Assembly: GCF_900106785.1 (NCBI RefSeq)
Contig: NZ_LT629841.1
Span: 181,266 to 245,265, forward strand
Source of the DNA: Prevotellamassilia timonensis
Lineage (GTDB): Bacteria; Bacteroidota; Bacteroidia; Bacteroidales; Bacteroidaceae
Length of the DNA stretch: 64,000 nt
Reading direction: 5' to 3'
The notes below the pieces were generated by a model that saw only the letters and a list, made by a program, of their open reading frames with translations, had not been told where the DNA came from and made no database searches. Shown here piece after piece: positions 1-8,806 of this stretch (its first letter is position 1; each line of letters opens with the position of its first letter). Both the position numbers and the translations under genes were made by a program.

Positions 1-669
1 AAGGTGACTGTAATACCCTCGCACCACACGGTGTACTTTGAAAACAAATATGGCGCAAACCAGAACAACCGCACACAGCGTGTGCTGGCCAAGGCCGACC
101 CCTTTACGGCCGAGAGCCTGAAGGGGGTTGAGGCCGGCGTGTTCCACTTGGGCTCGCTGCTGGCCGACGATTTTGGTCTCGACGTGATACGCGCGCTCAA
201 GGCACGTGGCGTGGTGAGTGTTGACTCGCAGGGCTACCTGCGCGAGGTGCGCGGCGAAAAGGTTTTTGCCGTTGACTGGCCCGACAAGCGCGAGGCACTG
301 AAAATGATTGATGTGCTGAAGGTGAACGAGTATGAGATGGAGGTGCTCACGGGTCAGAAGGAGGCGCATGACGCTGCCCTGCAACTGGCCGAATGGGGGG
401 TGAACGAGGTGTGTGTAACCCTGGGCGACTATGGTTCGGTGGTGCTTGAGAATGACCACTTTTACGACATTTGCGCCTATCCGCCCAAGCAGGTGGTTGA
501 TGCCACGGGGTGTGGCGACACTTACTCTACCGGCTACCTGTATATGCGCTCGCGCGGAGCCGACCCCAGCGAGGCAGGACACTTTGCCGCAGCCATGTCG
601 ACACTGAAACTCGAACACAGCGGCCCCTTTGCACGCACTGAGGAGGAGGTTTTCTCGCTGATAAAATAA
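1..669 (+). CDS. PfkB-family carbohydrate kinase, C-terminal part (cut by window edge)
   Basis: The reading frame is open from the first base, so the gene begins upstream; the GTG at position 4 is only the first possible start inside the window. The translated 222 residues are the C-terminal two thirds of a ribokinase/PfkB-fold kinase, which phosphorylates a sugar or nucleoside with ATP in the cytoplasm. The signature DATGCGDTYSTGY near residue 167 is the PfkB motif 2 (usual form DTxGAGD), holding the anion hole and catalytic Asp. The stretch LKVNEYEMEVLTG is the usual N-x-x-E region of the family. Substrate cannot be told because the N-terminal lid and sugar-binding residues are missing. A hairpin follows the stop. 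Confidence 0.85.
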   Translation, partial: KVTVIPSHHTVYFENKYGANQNNRTQRVLAKADPFTAESLKGVEAGVFHLGSLLADDFGLDVIRALKARGVVSVDSQGYLREVRGEKVFAVDWPDKREALKMIDVLKVNEYEMEVLTGQKEAHDAALQLAEWGVNEVCVTLGDYGSVVLENDHFYDICAYPPKQVVDATGCGDTYSTGYLYMRSRGADPSEAGHFAAAMSTLKLEHSGPFARTEEEVFSLIK

Positions 670-680
670 TGTCCGCTACG

Positions 681-730
681 CTCGCCATGCCCACGAATGT
701 GCTGATGTGCACATTAGCGGGCATGGCGAG
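681..730. terminator. Hairpin after the PfkB kinase
   Basis: Two perfect 12-bp arms, CTCGCCATGCCC (681-692) and GGGCATGGCGAG (719-730), with further pairing inside the loop (AATGTGC with GCACATT). It lies 11 bases after the stop at 669. There is no long T run, so it could be a terminator or an mRNA 3'-end stabiliser. Confidence 0.5.
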
Positions 731-766
731 CAACACTTAATACCCGTTGGCGGAGTTTCAGGCTTA

Positions 767-1242
767 CGGGTTAACAAGTTGACAGGTTAACAAGTAAGTA
801 TCTGAAGTTTCGGATTTAATAAGGGCGGGCTGAAAGCCCAATGTAGCACCCAGCCCAGGGCAAGCGAAGCGACACCCTGGGGCTTCCGCATAGTAGAGCC
901 TCCGCGCCCTGTAAGGGCAAAAGCCTTAATCCTTTATTTGTTATTCTTACTTGATAGCTGAATTAGCGGTCTTAAAGTGAAACATCGTATGTATTTTTTC
1001 AATACCTGCGCCATGTCTTAAAGCTTTTGCCCTTACAGGGCGCGACTGCTCTGACACGCGATACCCAGGGTGTCGCTTCGCTTGCCCTGGGCTCCGTGCT
1101 CCATTGGGCTTTCAGCCCGCCCTTGCTAAATCAGAAACTTGAGTAAGTATGCTTTACACCACTTATTATGTTAGAGTCTGAATAGTGAGAAACTTAAAAA
1201 GCTTGGCAAACTTACCTGTTAACCCGTTAACTTGTCAACTTG
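767..1242. repeat. Composite intergenic repeat: GTTAAC-rich arms around a long inverted repeat
   Basis: This fills most of the 627-base gap before the GH3-like gene. An inner inverted repeat has arms of about 120 bp (805-927 and 1020-1140, mostly identical). Each arm holds three small hairpins: GGGCTGAAAGCCC, a CCCAGGG...CCCTGGG stem and GCCCTGTAAGGGC. Outside it are GGTTAACAAG-type units on the left and CGTTAACTTGTCAAC units on the right. The right flank (1143-1242) resembles 59882-59976, between cysS and nhaD, where the inner 120-bp arms are absent; the inner part therefore looks like an insertion into, or expansion of, an older repeat. Confidence 0.75.
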
Positions 1243-1279
1243 TTTACTAATTCCACCAACGCGTTATTATACATTTTAT

Positions 1280-1287
1280 TATCTTTG
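1280..1287 (+). promoter_or_regulatory. Bacteroidota -7 promoter box
   Basis: TATCTTTG matches the Bacteroidota primary-sigma -7 consensus TAnnTTTG, ten bases before the ATG at 1297. No clear -33 TTG lies at the usual spacing. The predicted transcript would have a very short leader, so it supports 1297 over the upstream TTG at 1240 as start. Confidence 0.55.
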
Positions 1288-1296
1288 CACGTAGTT

Positions 1297-2802
1297 ATGA
1301 ACCTGACATCAATCATACGACCTGTGTTCAACAGCCGCTTGCACGCTATTGAACGCTACGAGAGTCACGCCGAGGACATTCAGCGCGACACGCTCGAACG
1401 ACTACTGCACGAAGCCGCACGCACCGAGTGGGGGCAACGCTATGGATATGACAACATGCACAGCTACGAGGAGTTTGCGGCCAAAGTGCCTGTAAGCACC
1501 TACGAGGAGCTGAAGGGATATATCGACCGCATGCGTCACGGCGAACGCGATGTGCTGTGGCCCGGCCAAGTAAAATGGTATGCCAAATCGTCGGGCACGA
1601 CCAACGACAAGAGCAAATTCATACCCGTAAGCCGCGACGGACTGCATGACACGCACTACCAAGGTGGCACCGACGCGGTGGCCCTGTACCTGCACAACAA
1701 CCCGCTGAGCCGCCTGTTCGACGGCAAAGCGCTGATATTGGGCGGCAGTCACGCACCTAACTATAATGTGGCTAACTCGCTGGTGGGCGATTTGAGCGCC
1801 ATACTCATCGAGAACATTAACCCGCTGGTTAACCTCGTGCGCATTCCGCCCAAAAAGATTGCCCTGCTGAGCGACTTTGAGGAGAAGCGCGACCGCATTG
1901 CCGAAATAGCCATTAAAAAGAATGTGACCAACATATCGGGGGTGCCGTCGTGGATGATGGCGGTCATTACACGTATGCTCGAACTGAGCGGCAAGCAGTA
2001 CCTTGACGAGGTGTGGCCCAACCTTGAGGTGTTCTTCCACGGCGGGGTGGCCTTTACACCCTACCGCGAACAGTACCACCGCCTCATACGCTCTACTAAC
2101 ATGCACTACATGGAGACGTACAACGCCTCGGAGGGCTTTTTCGGTTTGCAGAACGACCCGCTCGACGCGGCCATGCTGCTCATGATTGACTATGGGGTGT
2201 TTTACGAATTTATCCCCCTCGACGAGGTGGGCAAGCCCAACCCTACCGTGCTGCCGCTGTGGGAGGTGGAACAGGGCAAGAACTATGCTATCGTGATTAG
2301 CACAAGCTGCGGCTTGTGGCGCTACCAAATAGGCGACACGGTGAAGTTTACGTCGACCAACCCCTACAAGTTTATCATCAGCGGACGCACCAAGAGCTTT
2401 ATCAATGCCTTTGGCGAGGAACTGATTGTGGACAATGCCGAAAAGGGGCTGCACGAGGCCTGCAAGGCTACCGGCGCCGTGGTGAGCGAGTATACCGCCG
2501 CACCGGTGTTTATGAACGCCGAGGGAAAGTGTCGCCACCAATGGGTGATTGAGTTCAGCCAGCAACCGGCCGACATGGAGGCCTTTGCCAATGCGCTCGA
2601 CCTGGCACTGCAGCACATTAACTCTGACTACGAGGCAAAACGCCACAAGGACATCACGCTGCAACGGCTCGAGGTGGTGACAGCACGCCAGGGCCTGTTT
2701 AACGACTGGCTCAAGAGCAAGGGCAAACTCGGCGGGCAGCACAAGGTGCCACGACTGAGCAACAACCGCGACATTATTGACGACATATTAAAACTTAACT
2801 GA
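1297..2802 (+). CDS. GH3-like acyl-adenylating (auxin-responsive promoter family) protein
   Basis: A 501-residue cytoplasmic protein of the GH3 family, ANL-superfamily enzymes that adenylate a carboxylate and, in plants, join it to an amino acid. Recognisable parts are the P-loop-like YAKSSGTTNDKSKFIPV near residue 85, the central FHGGVAF and YNASEGFFG segments, and the C-terminal WRYQIGDTVKF and ISGRTKSFINAFGEEL, which fit GH3 ATP-binding and hinge motifs. The length is normal for bacterial GH3 proteins; their substrates are mostly unknown. I chose ATG 1297 because an open frame back to a TTG at 1240 would span the promoter box. The stop overlaps the next start (TGATG), so the two genes are translationally coupled. 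Confidence 0.85.
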   Translation: MNLTSIIRPVFNSRLHAIERYESHAEDIQRDTLERLLHEAARTEWGQRYGYDNMHSYEEFAAKVPVSTYEELKGYIDRMRHGERDVLWPGQVKWYAKSSGTTNDKSKFIPVSRDGLHDTHYQGGTDAVALYLHNNPLSRLFDGKALILGGSHAPNYNVANSLVGDLSAILIENINPLVNLVRIPPKKIALLSDFEEKRDRIAEIAIKKNVTNISGVPSWMMAVITRMLELSGKQYLDEVWPNLEVFFHGGVAFTPYREQYHRLIRSTNMHYMETYNASEGFFGLQNDPLDAAMLLMIDYGVFYEFIPLDEVGKPNPTVLPLWEVEQGKNYAIVISTSCGLWRYQIGDTVKFTSTNPYKFIISGRTKSFINAFGEELIVDNAEKGLHEACKATGAVVSEYTAAPVFMNAEGKCRHQWVIEFSQQPADMEAFANALDLALQHINSDYEAKRHKDITLQRLEVVTARQGLFNDWLKSKGKLGGQHKVPRLSNNRDIIDDILKLN

Positions 2803-4742
2803 TGCGCTCCACACACTTTCATACCCGACACTTGACGGGCTTGGTGTGCACGCTGCTTTGTGTGGCGTGCATGTTGCTTTCGTGCGCCAATCCGGGGTCG
2901 GGGCCCGATGGGGGACCTTACGACGAAACGCCGCCACGCATTGTGCAAATGCTGCCGGCGCTGGGCAACACGGGAGAGAGGGCTCGAAAGGTGACGATTG
3001 CCTTTGACGAACCCGTGAAGATTGACAACGCAAGCGAGAAGGTGATTGTGTCGCCACCGCAAATCAATATGCCAGAAATCAAGACTTCGGGCCGACGCAT
3101 CAGCGTGGAGCTGATGGACTCGCTCAAGCCTGGCACTACTTATACCATCGACTTTAGCGACGCCATTACCGACTGCACCGAGAATAACCCGCTGGGCAAC
3201 TTTACATACTACTTTAGCACGGGCACGCAACTCGACACCATGGAGGTGGCAGGACACGTGCTGGCTGCTGAGAACCTTGAACCCGTGAAGGGCATCATGG
3301 TGGGGCTGCACAGCAACATGGCTGACTCGGCCTTTACTACGCTGCCCTTCGACCGCGTGGCGCGCACCGACGCCAACGGCCATTTCTGCATCAAGGGGGT
3401 GGCGCCGGGCAATTACCACATTTATGCCTTGAAGGACGTGGACGGCGACTTTAAGTATACGCGCGGCGAGATGCTGGCCTTTAGCAGCGAAACGGTGGTG
3501 CCGTCGTCTTTTCCCGACGTGCGGCACGACACGCTGTGGGCCGACACCATACGCATCGACACCATCAAGACGGTGGCCTACACGCACTTTATGCCCGACA
3601 ACTTGGTGCTGAGGGCTTTTACTGAGAAGAATAACACACGGCAGCTGCTCAAGTCGCAGCGCGAACCGGCTTACTTCCGCACTTACTTTACAGCTCCCTC
3701 GGCGCATGTGCCGGTGGTGCGCGGCCTTAACTTTGATGCCGCACACGGCATTGTGGAGGACCGCTCGGCGGGAAACGATACCATCACTTACTGGCTGGCC
3801 GACACGGCGCTCGTAAAGCAGGACTCGCTCATGGTGGCCTACACCTACGAGGCTACCAACGACTCGACGCTGCAGCCTTACTTGCAAACTGACACGCTGT
3901 GTCTTGTGCCACAATTCTCGTATGAACGCCGGCAGCGACTGGCGGCCGAGGATTTGGCGAAGTGGCAGAAGGGGCTTGAAAAGCGCCACAAACGCGGCGA
4001 CTTCAGCCAGGAGAAACCACCCGTCAGGCCGCTGAAGATGCAGCTGGCACTGCGCGGCAGCATCAACCCTGACGAGAATATGCACATCTCCCTCGATGAG
4101 CCGGCGGCAAGGATTGACACAACTAAGTTCCACCTTTACCTTAAAGTGGACTCTACCTACAAGGCGGTGCCTTTCAAACTGAGGCGCGACGCGAACACGC
4201 TGCTGGCGTACACGCTGTATGGCGAGTGGAGGCCGGGACAGCAGTACTTGCTCAACATTGACTCGACTGCTGTGACGGGACTGTCGGGTGCGGTGTGCAA
4301 CAACTTCGACACCAAATTCAGTGTGGCGGGTGACGACAGCTACGGCTCGCTGTTTATGACAATAGCGGGGGCCGACTCTACTTGTGTGGTGCAACTGCTG
4401 CAAGGTGACAAGGTGGCCAAACAGGTGCGCGTGAAGAATGGCCGTGCCGACTTTTACTACACCAGACCTACCGACTACTACGTGCGGGCCTTTATTGACG
4501 CGAACGGCAACAACCGCTGGGACACGGGGTGCTACGCCGAGGGGCGCCAGCCTGAAATGGTGTACTACTATCCGCACAAAATTACGGTGCGTGCCAACTG
4601 GGACATTGAGCAGACATGGCAACTTGATGCGCTGCCGCTGAACCGCCAAAAACCAGCGGAACTGGTAAAACAGAAGGGCGACACCAAGAAGACGCCGCGT
4701 AACCTTAACGCTGAACGCGAACGCAAAAAGCGAGGCGGGTGA
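2802..4742 (+). CDS. Ig-like domain lipoprotein (Big_5 type)
   Basis: A 646-residue exported lipoprotein. The N-terminus has a hydrophobic stretch ending in a lipobox (LLSCAN, Cys near residue 28), so it should be anchored in the outer membrane. Residues from about 40 (ETPPRIVQMLPALG...VTIAFDEPV) match bacterial Ig-like Big_5 domains: TPP...P..G..V......I.F.EPV followed by LKPGTTYTIDFSDAITD. A second beta-rich domain around 150-230 has the ARTDANGHFCIKGVAPGNYHIYAL pattern of SpaA/CarboxypepD_reg-like folds. The basic C-terminus (KKTPRNLNAERERKKR) is typical of this Bacteroidales family. It overlaps the GH3-like gene by one base and likely shares its transcript. Exact role unknown; probably cell-envelope structure. 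Confidence 0.75.
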   Translation: MRSTHFHTRHLTGLVCTLLCVACMLLSCANPGSGPDGGPYDETPPRIVQMLPALGNTGERARKVTIAFDEPVKIDNASEKVIVSPPQINMPEIKTSGRRISVELMDSLKPGTTYTIDFSDAITDCTENNPLGNFTYYFSTGTQLDTMEVAGHVLAAENLEPVKGIMVGLHSNMADSAFTTLPFDRVARTDANGHFCIKGVAPGNYHIYALKDVDGDFKYTRGEMLAFSSETVVPSSFPDVRHDTLWADTIRIDTIKTVAYTHFMPDNLVLRAFTEKNNTRQLLKSQREPAYFRTYFTAPSAHVPVVRGLNFDAAHGIVEDRSAGNDTITYWLADTALVKQDSLMVAYTYEATNDSTLQPYLQTDTLCLVPQFSYERRQRLAAEDLAKWQKGLEKRHKRGDFSQEKPPVRPLKMQLALRGSINPDENMHISLDEPAARIDTTKFHLYLKVDSTYKAVPFKLRRDANTLLAYTLYGEWRPGQQYLLNIDSTAVTGLSGAVCNNFDTKFSVAGDDSYGSLFMTIAGADSTCVVQLLQGDKVAKQVRVKNGRADFYYTRPTDYYVRAFIDANGNNRWDTGCYAEGRQPEMVYYYPHKITVRANWDIEQTWQLDALPLNRQKPAELVKQKGDTKKTPRNLNAERERKKRGG

Positions 4743-4863
4743 TGACGCCACACTATTATAGCAAACGGGCAAGCGGACTGTGGTGCGGACAGTGAAGCGA
4801 CCGTAGCAAGCCCCTGCCCTACTCTATTTCATTACAAACCAGACCTAAACACCATTATGAACT

Positions 4864-5673
4864 ATGATTAAGAAACTCATGCTACTGCTGCTGTTAGTCG
4901 TGTCAGGACTACAGGCCAGCGCGCAATGCTCGTCGAACAACACGGCATTCAAAAGCGGCGAAACACTTATCTACGACTTGTACTTTAACTGGAAATTTGT
5001 GTGGATAAAGGTGGGCGTGGCCTCAATGAACACCACGCAGACTACCTACGGGGGGCACCCGGCCTTGCGCACGTATCTGATAACACGCGGCTCGAAAAAG
5101 GCTGACAAGATATTTGTGATGCGCGACACGCTGATGGCATACACCGGGCTCGACCTCGTGCCGAAGTATTACGTGAAAAAGGCTTTCGAGGGCAAAACTT
5201 ACCGCAAAAACGAGGTGTGGTACTCTTACCCCAAAGGCAAATGCAACGTGAAGATGCGCTATCAGCGCGACCACAACCCGGCCAGCCACTCAAGTCACTC
5301 GAGCAAATACTGCGCCTTTGACATGATTTCGATGCTGATGCGCGCACGCTCGTTCTCGGCCGAAGGCATGAAGGTGGGACACCGCATCAACTTTTTAATG
5401 GCTGACGGACGCACCTGCGAGTGGAAGAGCATCGTCTATCGCGGCAAGAAGACTTTCAAAATGGAGAACAGCAATACCAAATACCGCTGCCTCGTGTTCT
5501 CGTTTGTTGAAAAGGAGAATGGCAAGGAAAAGGATATCGTTACCTTTTACATTACCGACGACAAGAACCACCTGCCGGTGCGACTTGACATGAACTTGAA
5601 CTTTGGTACTGCCAAGGCGTTCCTTACGGGGGCACGCGGGCTGCGCAACCCGCAAACGGCTAAAATCAAGTAA
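4864..5673 (+). CDS. DUF3108 domain-containing exported protein
   Basis: A 269-residue protein with a cleavable signal peptide (hydrophobic residues 4-20, AQC at about 20-22). The body matches DUF3108: the opening GETLIYDLYFNWKFVWIKVG, then paired beta strands and a C-terminal DDKNHLPVRLDMNLNFGTAKAFLTG. Proteins of this family are predicted periplasmic beta-rich, single-domain, function unknown; the fold resembles lipid-binding proteins. A gap of 121 bases separates it from the Ig-like lipoprotein and I see no promoter box there, so it may be the third gene of that transcript. Its TAA stop directly abuts a 13-bp-unit repeat element. Confidence 0.75.
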   Translation: MIKKLMLLLLLVVSGLQASAQCSSNNTAFKSGETLIYDLYFNWKFVWIKVGVASMNTTQTTYGGHPALRTYLITRGSKKADKIFVMRDTLMAYTGLDLVPKYYVKKAFEGKTYRKNEVWYSYPKGKCNVKMRYQRDHNPASHSSHSSKYCAFDMISMLMRARSFSAEGMKVGHRINFLMADGRTCEWKSIVYRGKKTFKMENSNTKYRCLVFSFVEKENGKEKDIVTFYITDDKNHLPVRLDMNLNFGTAKAFLTGARGLRNPQTAKIK

Positions 5674-5858
5674 CGCAAGCACCAAACGCTAACACTGAAC
5701 GCTAGCACTAATGGGGAGCGACGCGTCTCGCGTCGGTGAGATGGACAACGCACACAATCACCAACATAACAGACCGTGCCCGACGCGAGACGCGTCGCCC
5801 CCATTAGTGCTAGCGTTTGGTGTTAGCGTTTTGTGCTCACGTTTGGTGCTTGCTTTGC
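5672..5858. repeat. 13-bp-unit / GACGCG palindrome element (copy 1)
   Basis: Starting at the stop codon of the DUF3108 gene are in-phase 13-bp units (AAGCACCAAACGC, TAACACTGAACGC), then a core half TAATGGGGAGCGACGCG (from 5709) that contains the mini-hairpin CGACGCG-TCT-CGCGTCG. After a 43-base spacer the mirrored core (5780-5806) ends in CGCCCCCATTA, followed by inverted 13-bp units (TAGCGTTTGGTGT). Other copies lie at 42046-42513 (two) and 58073-58302, and a core-less array at 34921-35199. The spacer of this copy lacks the GGCTCACAGACA hairpin found in the other three. It would fold into a strong hairpin in RNA of either strand. Confidence 0.85.
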
Positions 5859-5898
5859 TCTTTTTATTACAAAATGAAAGAAAATAACCTATTTATTT

Positions 5899-5928
5899 TT
5901 GCTTAATGCCTATCTTGCACTAACTTTG
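5899..5928 (+). promoter_or_regulatory. Promoter of the Lrp/AsnC regulator
   Basis: TTG at 5899-5901 (within TTTTTG), a 19-base spacer, then TAACTTTG at 5921-5928: a full -33/-7 match to the Bacteroidota consensus. The start codon at 6047 leaves a leader of about 115 bases. Confidence 0.7.
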
Positions 5929-6046
5929 CTACCGAATTATAACATAATGCTTACCTTTCGGACATCAGCACCTCTGCTTGTAGGCTTACATGGTGCGGCA
6001 GAATGGTAGGCACATACACCTAAAAGATAAAAAACCTACACTTATC

Positions 6047-6514
6047 ATGGAAAAGGTTGACCAGCTTGACCTCAAGATTTTGAAGATTATTACAGTTAAC
6101 GCACGTATCCCGTTTAAGGACGTGGCCGCTGTGTGCGGTGTGTCGCGTGCAGCTATTCACCAACGCGTGCAACGCCTCATCGAGGCCGGTGTCATCACCG
6201 GCTCGGGCTACACCGTGTGCCCCAAAAGCATTGGCTACAGCACTTGCACCTACGTGGGTATCAAGCTCGAACGCGGCTCTATGTACAAGGGCGTGGCCGA
6301 GCAGTTGGAGAAAATTCCCGAAATTGTGGAGTGCCACTTCACCACCGGCCCGTACACAATGCTTGTCAAGCTTTACTCGCGCGACAACGAGCACCTTATG
6401 GACTTGCTTAACAACCACATTCAGGAAATTCACGGCGTAATATCGACAGAGACGCTCATCTCGCTCGAGCAGAGCATCAACCGCACGGTTCCCGTTACCC
6501 TGCAAGAGGATTAA
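6047..6514 (+). CDS. Lrp/AsnC family transcriptional regulator
   Basis: A 155-residue DNA-binding regulator. Residues 1-60 form the AsnC-type winged helix-turn-helix (QLDLKILKIITVNARIPFKDVAAVCGVSRAAIHQRVQRL), and residues 65-150 the RAM/AsnC ligand-binding domain, with the YTMLVKLYSRDNEHLMDLLNN stretch that forms the octamer core. These proteins respond to amino acids and regulate amino-acid metabolism. I chose ATG 6047 because the frame open from 5990 has no family match before it. It has its own promoter and a hairpin at 6528-6567 after its stop, so it is probably a single-gene unit. Its targets cannot be read from the window. Confidence 0.9.
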   Translation: MEKVDQLDLKILKIITVNARIPFKDVAAVCGVSRAAIHQRVQRLIEAGVITGSGYTVCPKSIGYSTCTYVGIKLERGSMYKGVAEQLEKIPEIVECHFTTGPYTMLVKLYSRDNEHLMDLLNNHIQEIHGVISTETLISLEQSINRTVPVTLQED

Positions 6515-6527
6515 AACAGACTTTGGC

Positions 6528-6567
6528 GGCGGGGCAGTACACATAAGCAGATGTGCCCTGCCCCGCC
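6528..6567. terminator. Hairpin after the Lrp/AsnC gene
   Basis: Ten-bp GC-rich arms GGCGGGGCAG (6528-6537) and CTGCCCCGCC (6558-6567) with additional ACAT/ATGT pairing in the loop, followed by a short TTA. It lies 13 bases after the stop and fits a terminator with a weak T tract. Confidence 0.55.
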
Positions 6568-6596
6568 TTAAGGATTATCACATAACACACTCGCAC

Positions 6597-6887
6597 ATGA
6601 CACTTACTGGCCCGCTCATTGGTTTGGCCACGTTCCTTATTATAGGGGCGTTCCACCCCGTCGTTATCAAGACCGAATACTACTGCGGCACCAGACCGTG
6701 GTGGGTGTTTCTCGTGGCCGGAATAGGCTGCATTGCCGCAGCACTGTTTGTAAGCAATGTGCTGGGGTCTGCCGTACTGGGCGTGACGGGCTTTTCGTCA
6801 CTATGGACCATTCTCGAGCTATTTGAGCAACACCAACGGGTGGAGAAAGGGTGGTTTCCCAAAGGGCCCGGACACGGCAAAAGATAG
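6597..6887 (+). CDS. DUF4491 family small membrane protein
   Basis: A 96-residue protein with three hydrophobic helices (about 5-22, 35-55, 57-75) and a short charged tail. The order of GLATFLIIGAFHPVVIKTEYYCGTRPWW, VLGVTGFSSLWTILELFEQ and a final KGWFPKGP matches the DUF4491 family, common in Firmicutes and Bacteroidales, function unknown. The full length is normal for the family. It stands alone between the regulator and the amidotransferase/dipeptidase fusion. Confidence 0.8.
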   Translation: MTLTGPLIGLATFLIIGAFHPVVIKTEYYCGTRPWWVFLVAGIGCIAAALFVSNVLGSAVLGVTGFSSLWTILELFEQHQRVEKGWFPKGPGHGKR

Positions 6888-6923
6888 CGCACCACCACAG
6901 TTTGTGGCGGCTTATACAACATT

Positions 6924-8687
6924 ATGCAGATGATGATTGACATTGACCAACTCAACACCGAGGCTCTGGCGGCGCCTGCCAACCGGCCTGTTATTGGCAT
7001 TACAGGCAACTTTAACGAAGGGCAGCTCAAGCTGCTCCCCGGTTATTTCCGCTCTATCGAGGCTGCTGGCGGCACCCCCGTGGTCATTCCGCCACGACGC
7101 AAGCCCGACGCCTCGCTCATCAGTCTGATTGACCGCATCGACGGGTTGCTGCTTTCGGGCGGAGCCGACATCAACCCTATATTGATGGGCGAGGACCCCG
7201 TGCCGGCACTGCACGGCATCAACAACGAGCGCGATGCCTTTGAACTGGCACTCACACGCTTGGCTTACAACCGCCAAGTGCCCATGCTGGGCATCTGTCG
7301 CGGCATACAAGTGCTCGCTGCAGCACTGGGCGGCACCGTGATGCAGGACATAGCCACGGCTATGCCCCACTCTACCCTGGTCAAGCACTCACAAGACGCT
7401 GACCGCGGGGTGGCCACACACTTTGTCACGGCCGAGGCCGACTCTGTTGTCGGACGGCTGCTGGGCACACGCTTTGCCGTCAACTCCTTCCACCACCAAG
7501 CCGTGGGCGAACCTGGCCCCCACTTTAGGGTGACGGCACGCTCGGCCGACGGGGTGGTTGAGGCTATCGAGAGCACCGACATGAAGAGTATCATTGGCGT
7601 GCAATGGCACCCCGAATGCTTCTGGCCCGAAGGCGACAGCTGCATGATGCCACTGTTTGAGCACTTTATAGCCAATGCCACACAATTTGCCACTGCCAAA
7701 CGGGTGCACGAGCATGTGCTCACTCTCGACTCGCACTGCGACACGCCCATGTTCTTTGACAAAGGGGTGGAACTTACCCGACGCGACCCACAACTGCTCG
7801 TCGACTTTCCGAAAATGCGCGAGGGACACCTCGATGCCACTACCATGGTGGCTTATCTGCCGCAGGGCGGACGCTCTGAACAGGAGGAGCTGCAAGCCAC
7901 ACAAATGGCTGTCAAACTGCTCAACGAGATTGAGACACGCGTGGCAGACGCACCCAATGTGGCACTTGCACGCACACCGGCCGACTTGTACCGCCACAAG
8001 CTTGAAGGCAAGCTGTCCGTCATGCGCGGCATTGAGAATGGCTACGCCCTGGGACGCGACATCGACAATGTGGCTCGATTTGCACAAATGGGCGTGGTGT
8101 ACATCACGCTCTGTCACAACGGCGACAACGACATCTGCGACTCGGCACGCCGCTCTACCAACGAACACGGTGGTCTGTCGGACTTTGGACGCAAGGTGGT
8201 GGCCGAAATGAACCGCACAGGTATCATGGTCGACCTTAGCCATGCGGCCGAAAGCTCTTTTTACGATGCACTGGCCTGCAGCACCACCCCTATCGTTTGC
8301 TCACACGCTTCGAGCCGCGCACTGTGCAACCACCCGCGCAATCTGACCGACGACCAGTTGCGGGCGTTGGCCAAGGCTGGCGGTGTGGCGCAAGTCACAC
8401 TGTACCACGGCTTCCTGCGTCTTGACGACGACGGCATACCGGCCACTATCGACGACGGGGTGCGCCACTTGATGCACTTTATCGATGTGGCAGGAATCGA
8501 CCACGTGGGCATCGGCACCGACTTTGACGGCGACGGCGGAGTGCCTGGCTGTGCCTGCGCTTCCGAACTCATCAACTTTACACGCCGCTTGCTGGCCGAA
8601 GGGCTCACCGCTGCCGACTTGCAAAAGGTATGGGGCGGCAACTGGCTGCGTGTCATGCAGCTGTGCCAGGACAAAGCACAGTGCTGA
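6924..8687 (+). CDS. Class-I glutamine amidotransferase-like (C26) / membrane dipeptidase (M19) fusion
   Basis: A 587-residue two-domain protein. Residues 20-255 form a peptidase C26 / gamma-glutamyl-GABA hydrolase domain with nucleophile Cys125 in MLGICRG and the His229-x-Glu231 pair in GVQWHPE. Residues 262-585 form a metallo-dipeptidase of family M19 (renal-dipeptidase type) with the first zinc ligands His271-x-Asp273 in LDSHCDTP, the HASSRAL segment and GIGTDFDG near the end. C26 enzymes hydrolyse gamma-glutamyl bonds; M19 enzymes cut dipeptides, including Cys-Gly in the gamma-glutamyl cycle. One chain could therefore remove a gamma-glutamyl group and then split the dipeptide (inferred). 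No signal peptide, so probably cytoplasmic. ATG codons at 6930 and 6933 are also possible starts. Confidence 0.88.
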   Translation: MQMMIDIDQLNTEALAAPANRPVIGITGNFNEGQLKLLPGYFRSIEAAGGTPVVIPPRRKPDASLISLIDRIDGLLLSGGADINPILMGEDPVPALHGINNERDAFELALTRLAYNRQVPMLGICRGIQVLAAALGGTVMQDIATAMPHSTLVKHSQDADRGVATHFVTAEADSVVGRLLGTRFAVNSFHHQAVGEPGPHFRVTARSADGVVEAIESTDMKSIIGVQWHPECFWPEGDSCMMPLFEHFIANATQFATAKRVHEHVLTLDSHCDTPMFFDKGVELTRRDPQLLVDFPKMREGHLDATTMVAYLPQGGRSEQEELQATQMAVKLLNEIETRVADAPNVALARTPADLYRHKLEGKLSVMRGIENGYALGRDIDNVARFAQMGVVYITLCHNGDNDICDSARRSTNEHGGLSDFGRKVVAEMNRTGIMVDLSHAAESSFYDALACSTTPIVCSHASSRALCNHPRNLTDDQLRALAKAGGVAQVTLYHGFLRLDDDGIPATIDDGVRHLMHFIDVAGIDHVGIGTDFDGDGGVPGCACASELINFTRRLLAEGLTAADLQKVWGGNWLRVMQLCQDKAQC

Positions 8688-8806
8688 CACCTGCGTCTCT
8701 CGCATATCCCCCCACCCACACACACTGAGAGCATCTGTGCGCAACACTGCGTATGACGCTGTGCGCAACGCTCTACCATCATATTAGTAACAGAGTATCA
8801 GCTATC

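Noticed and set aside
2628-4772. 714-codon open frame on the minus strand
   Set aside because: It lies fully opposite the Ig-like lipoprotein, has no family features or signal, and is explained by the codon bias of the real gene.
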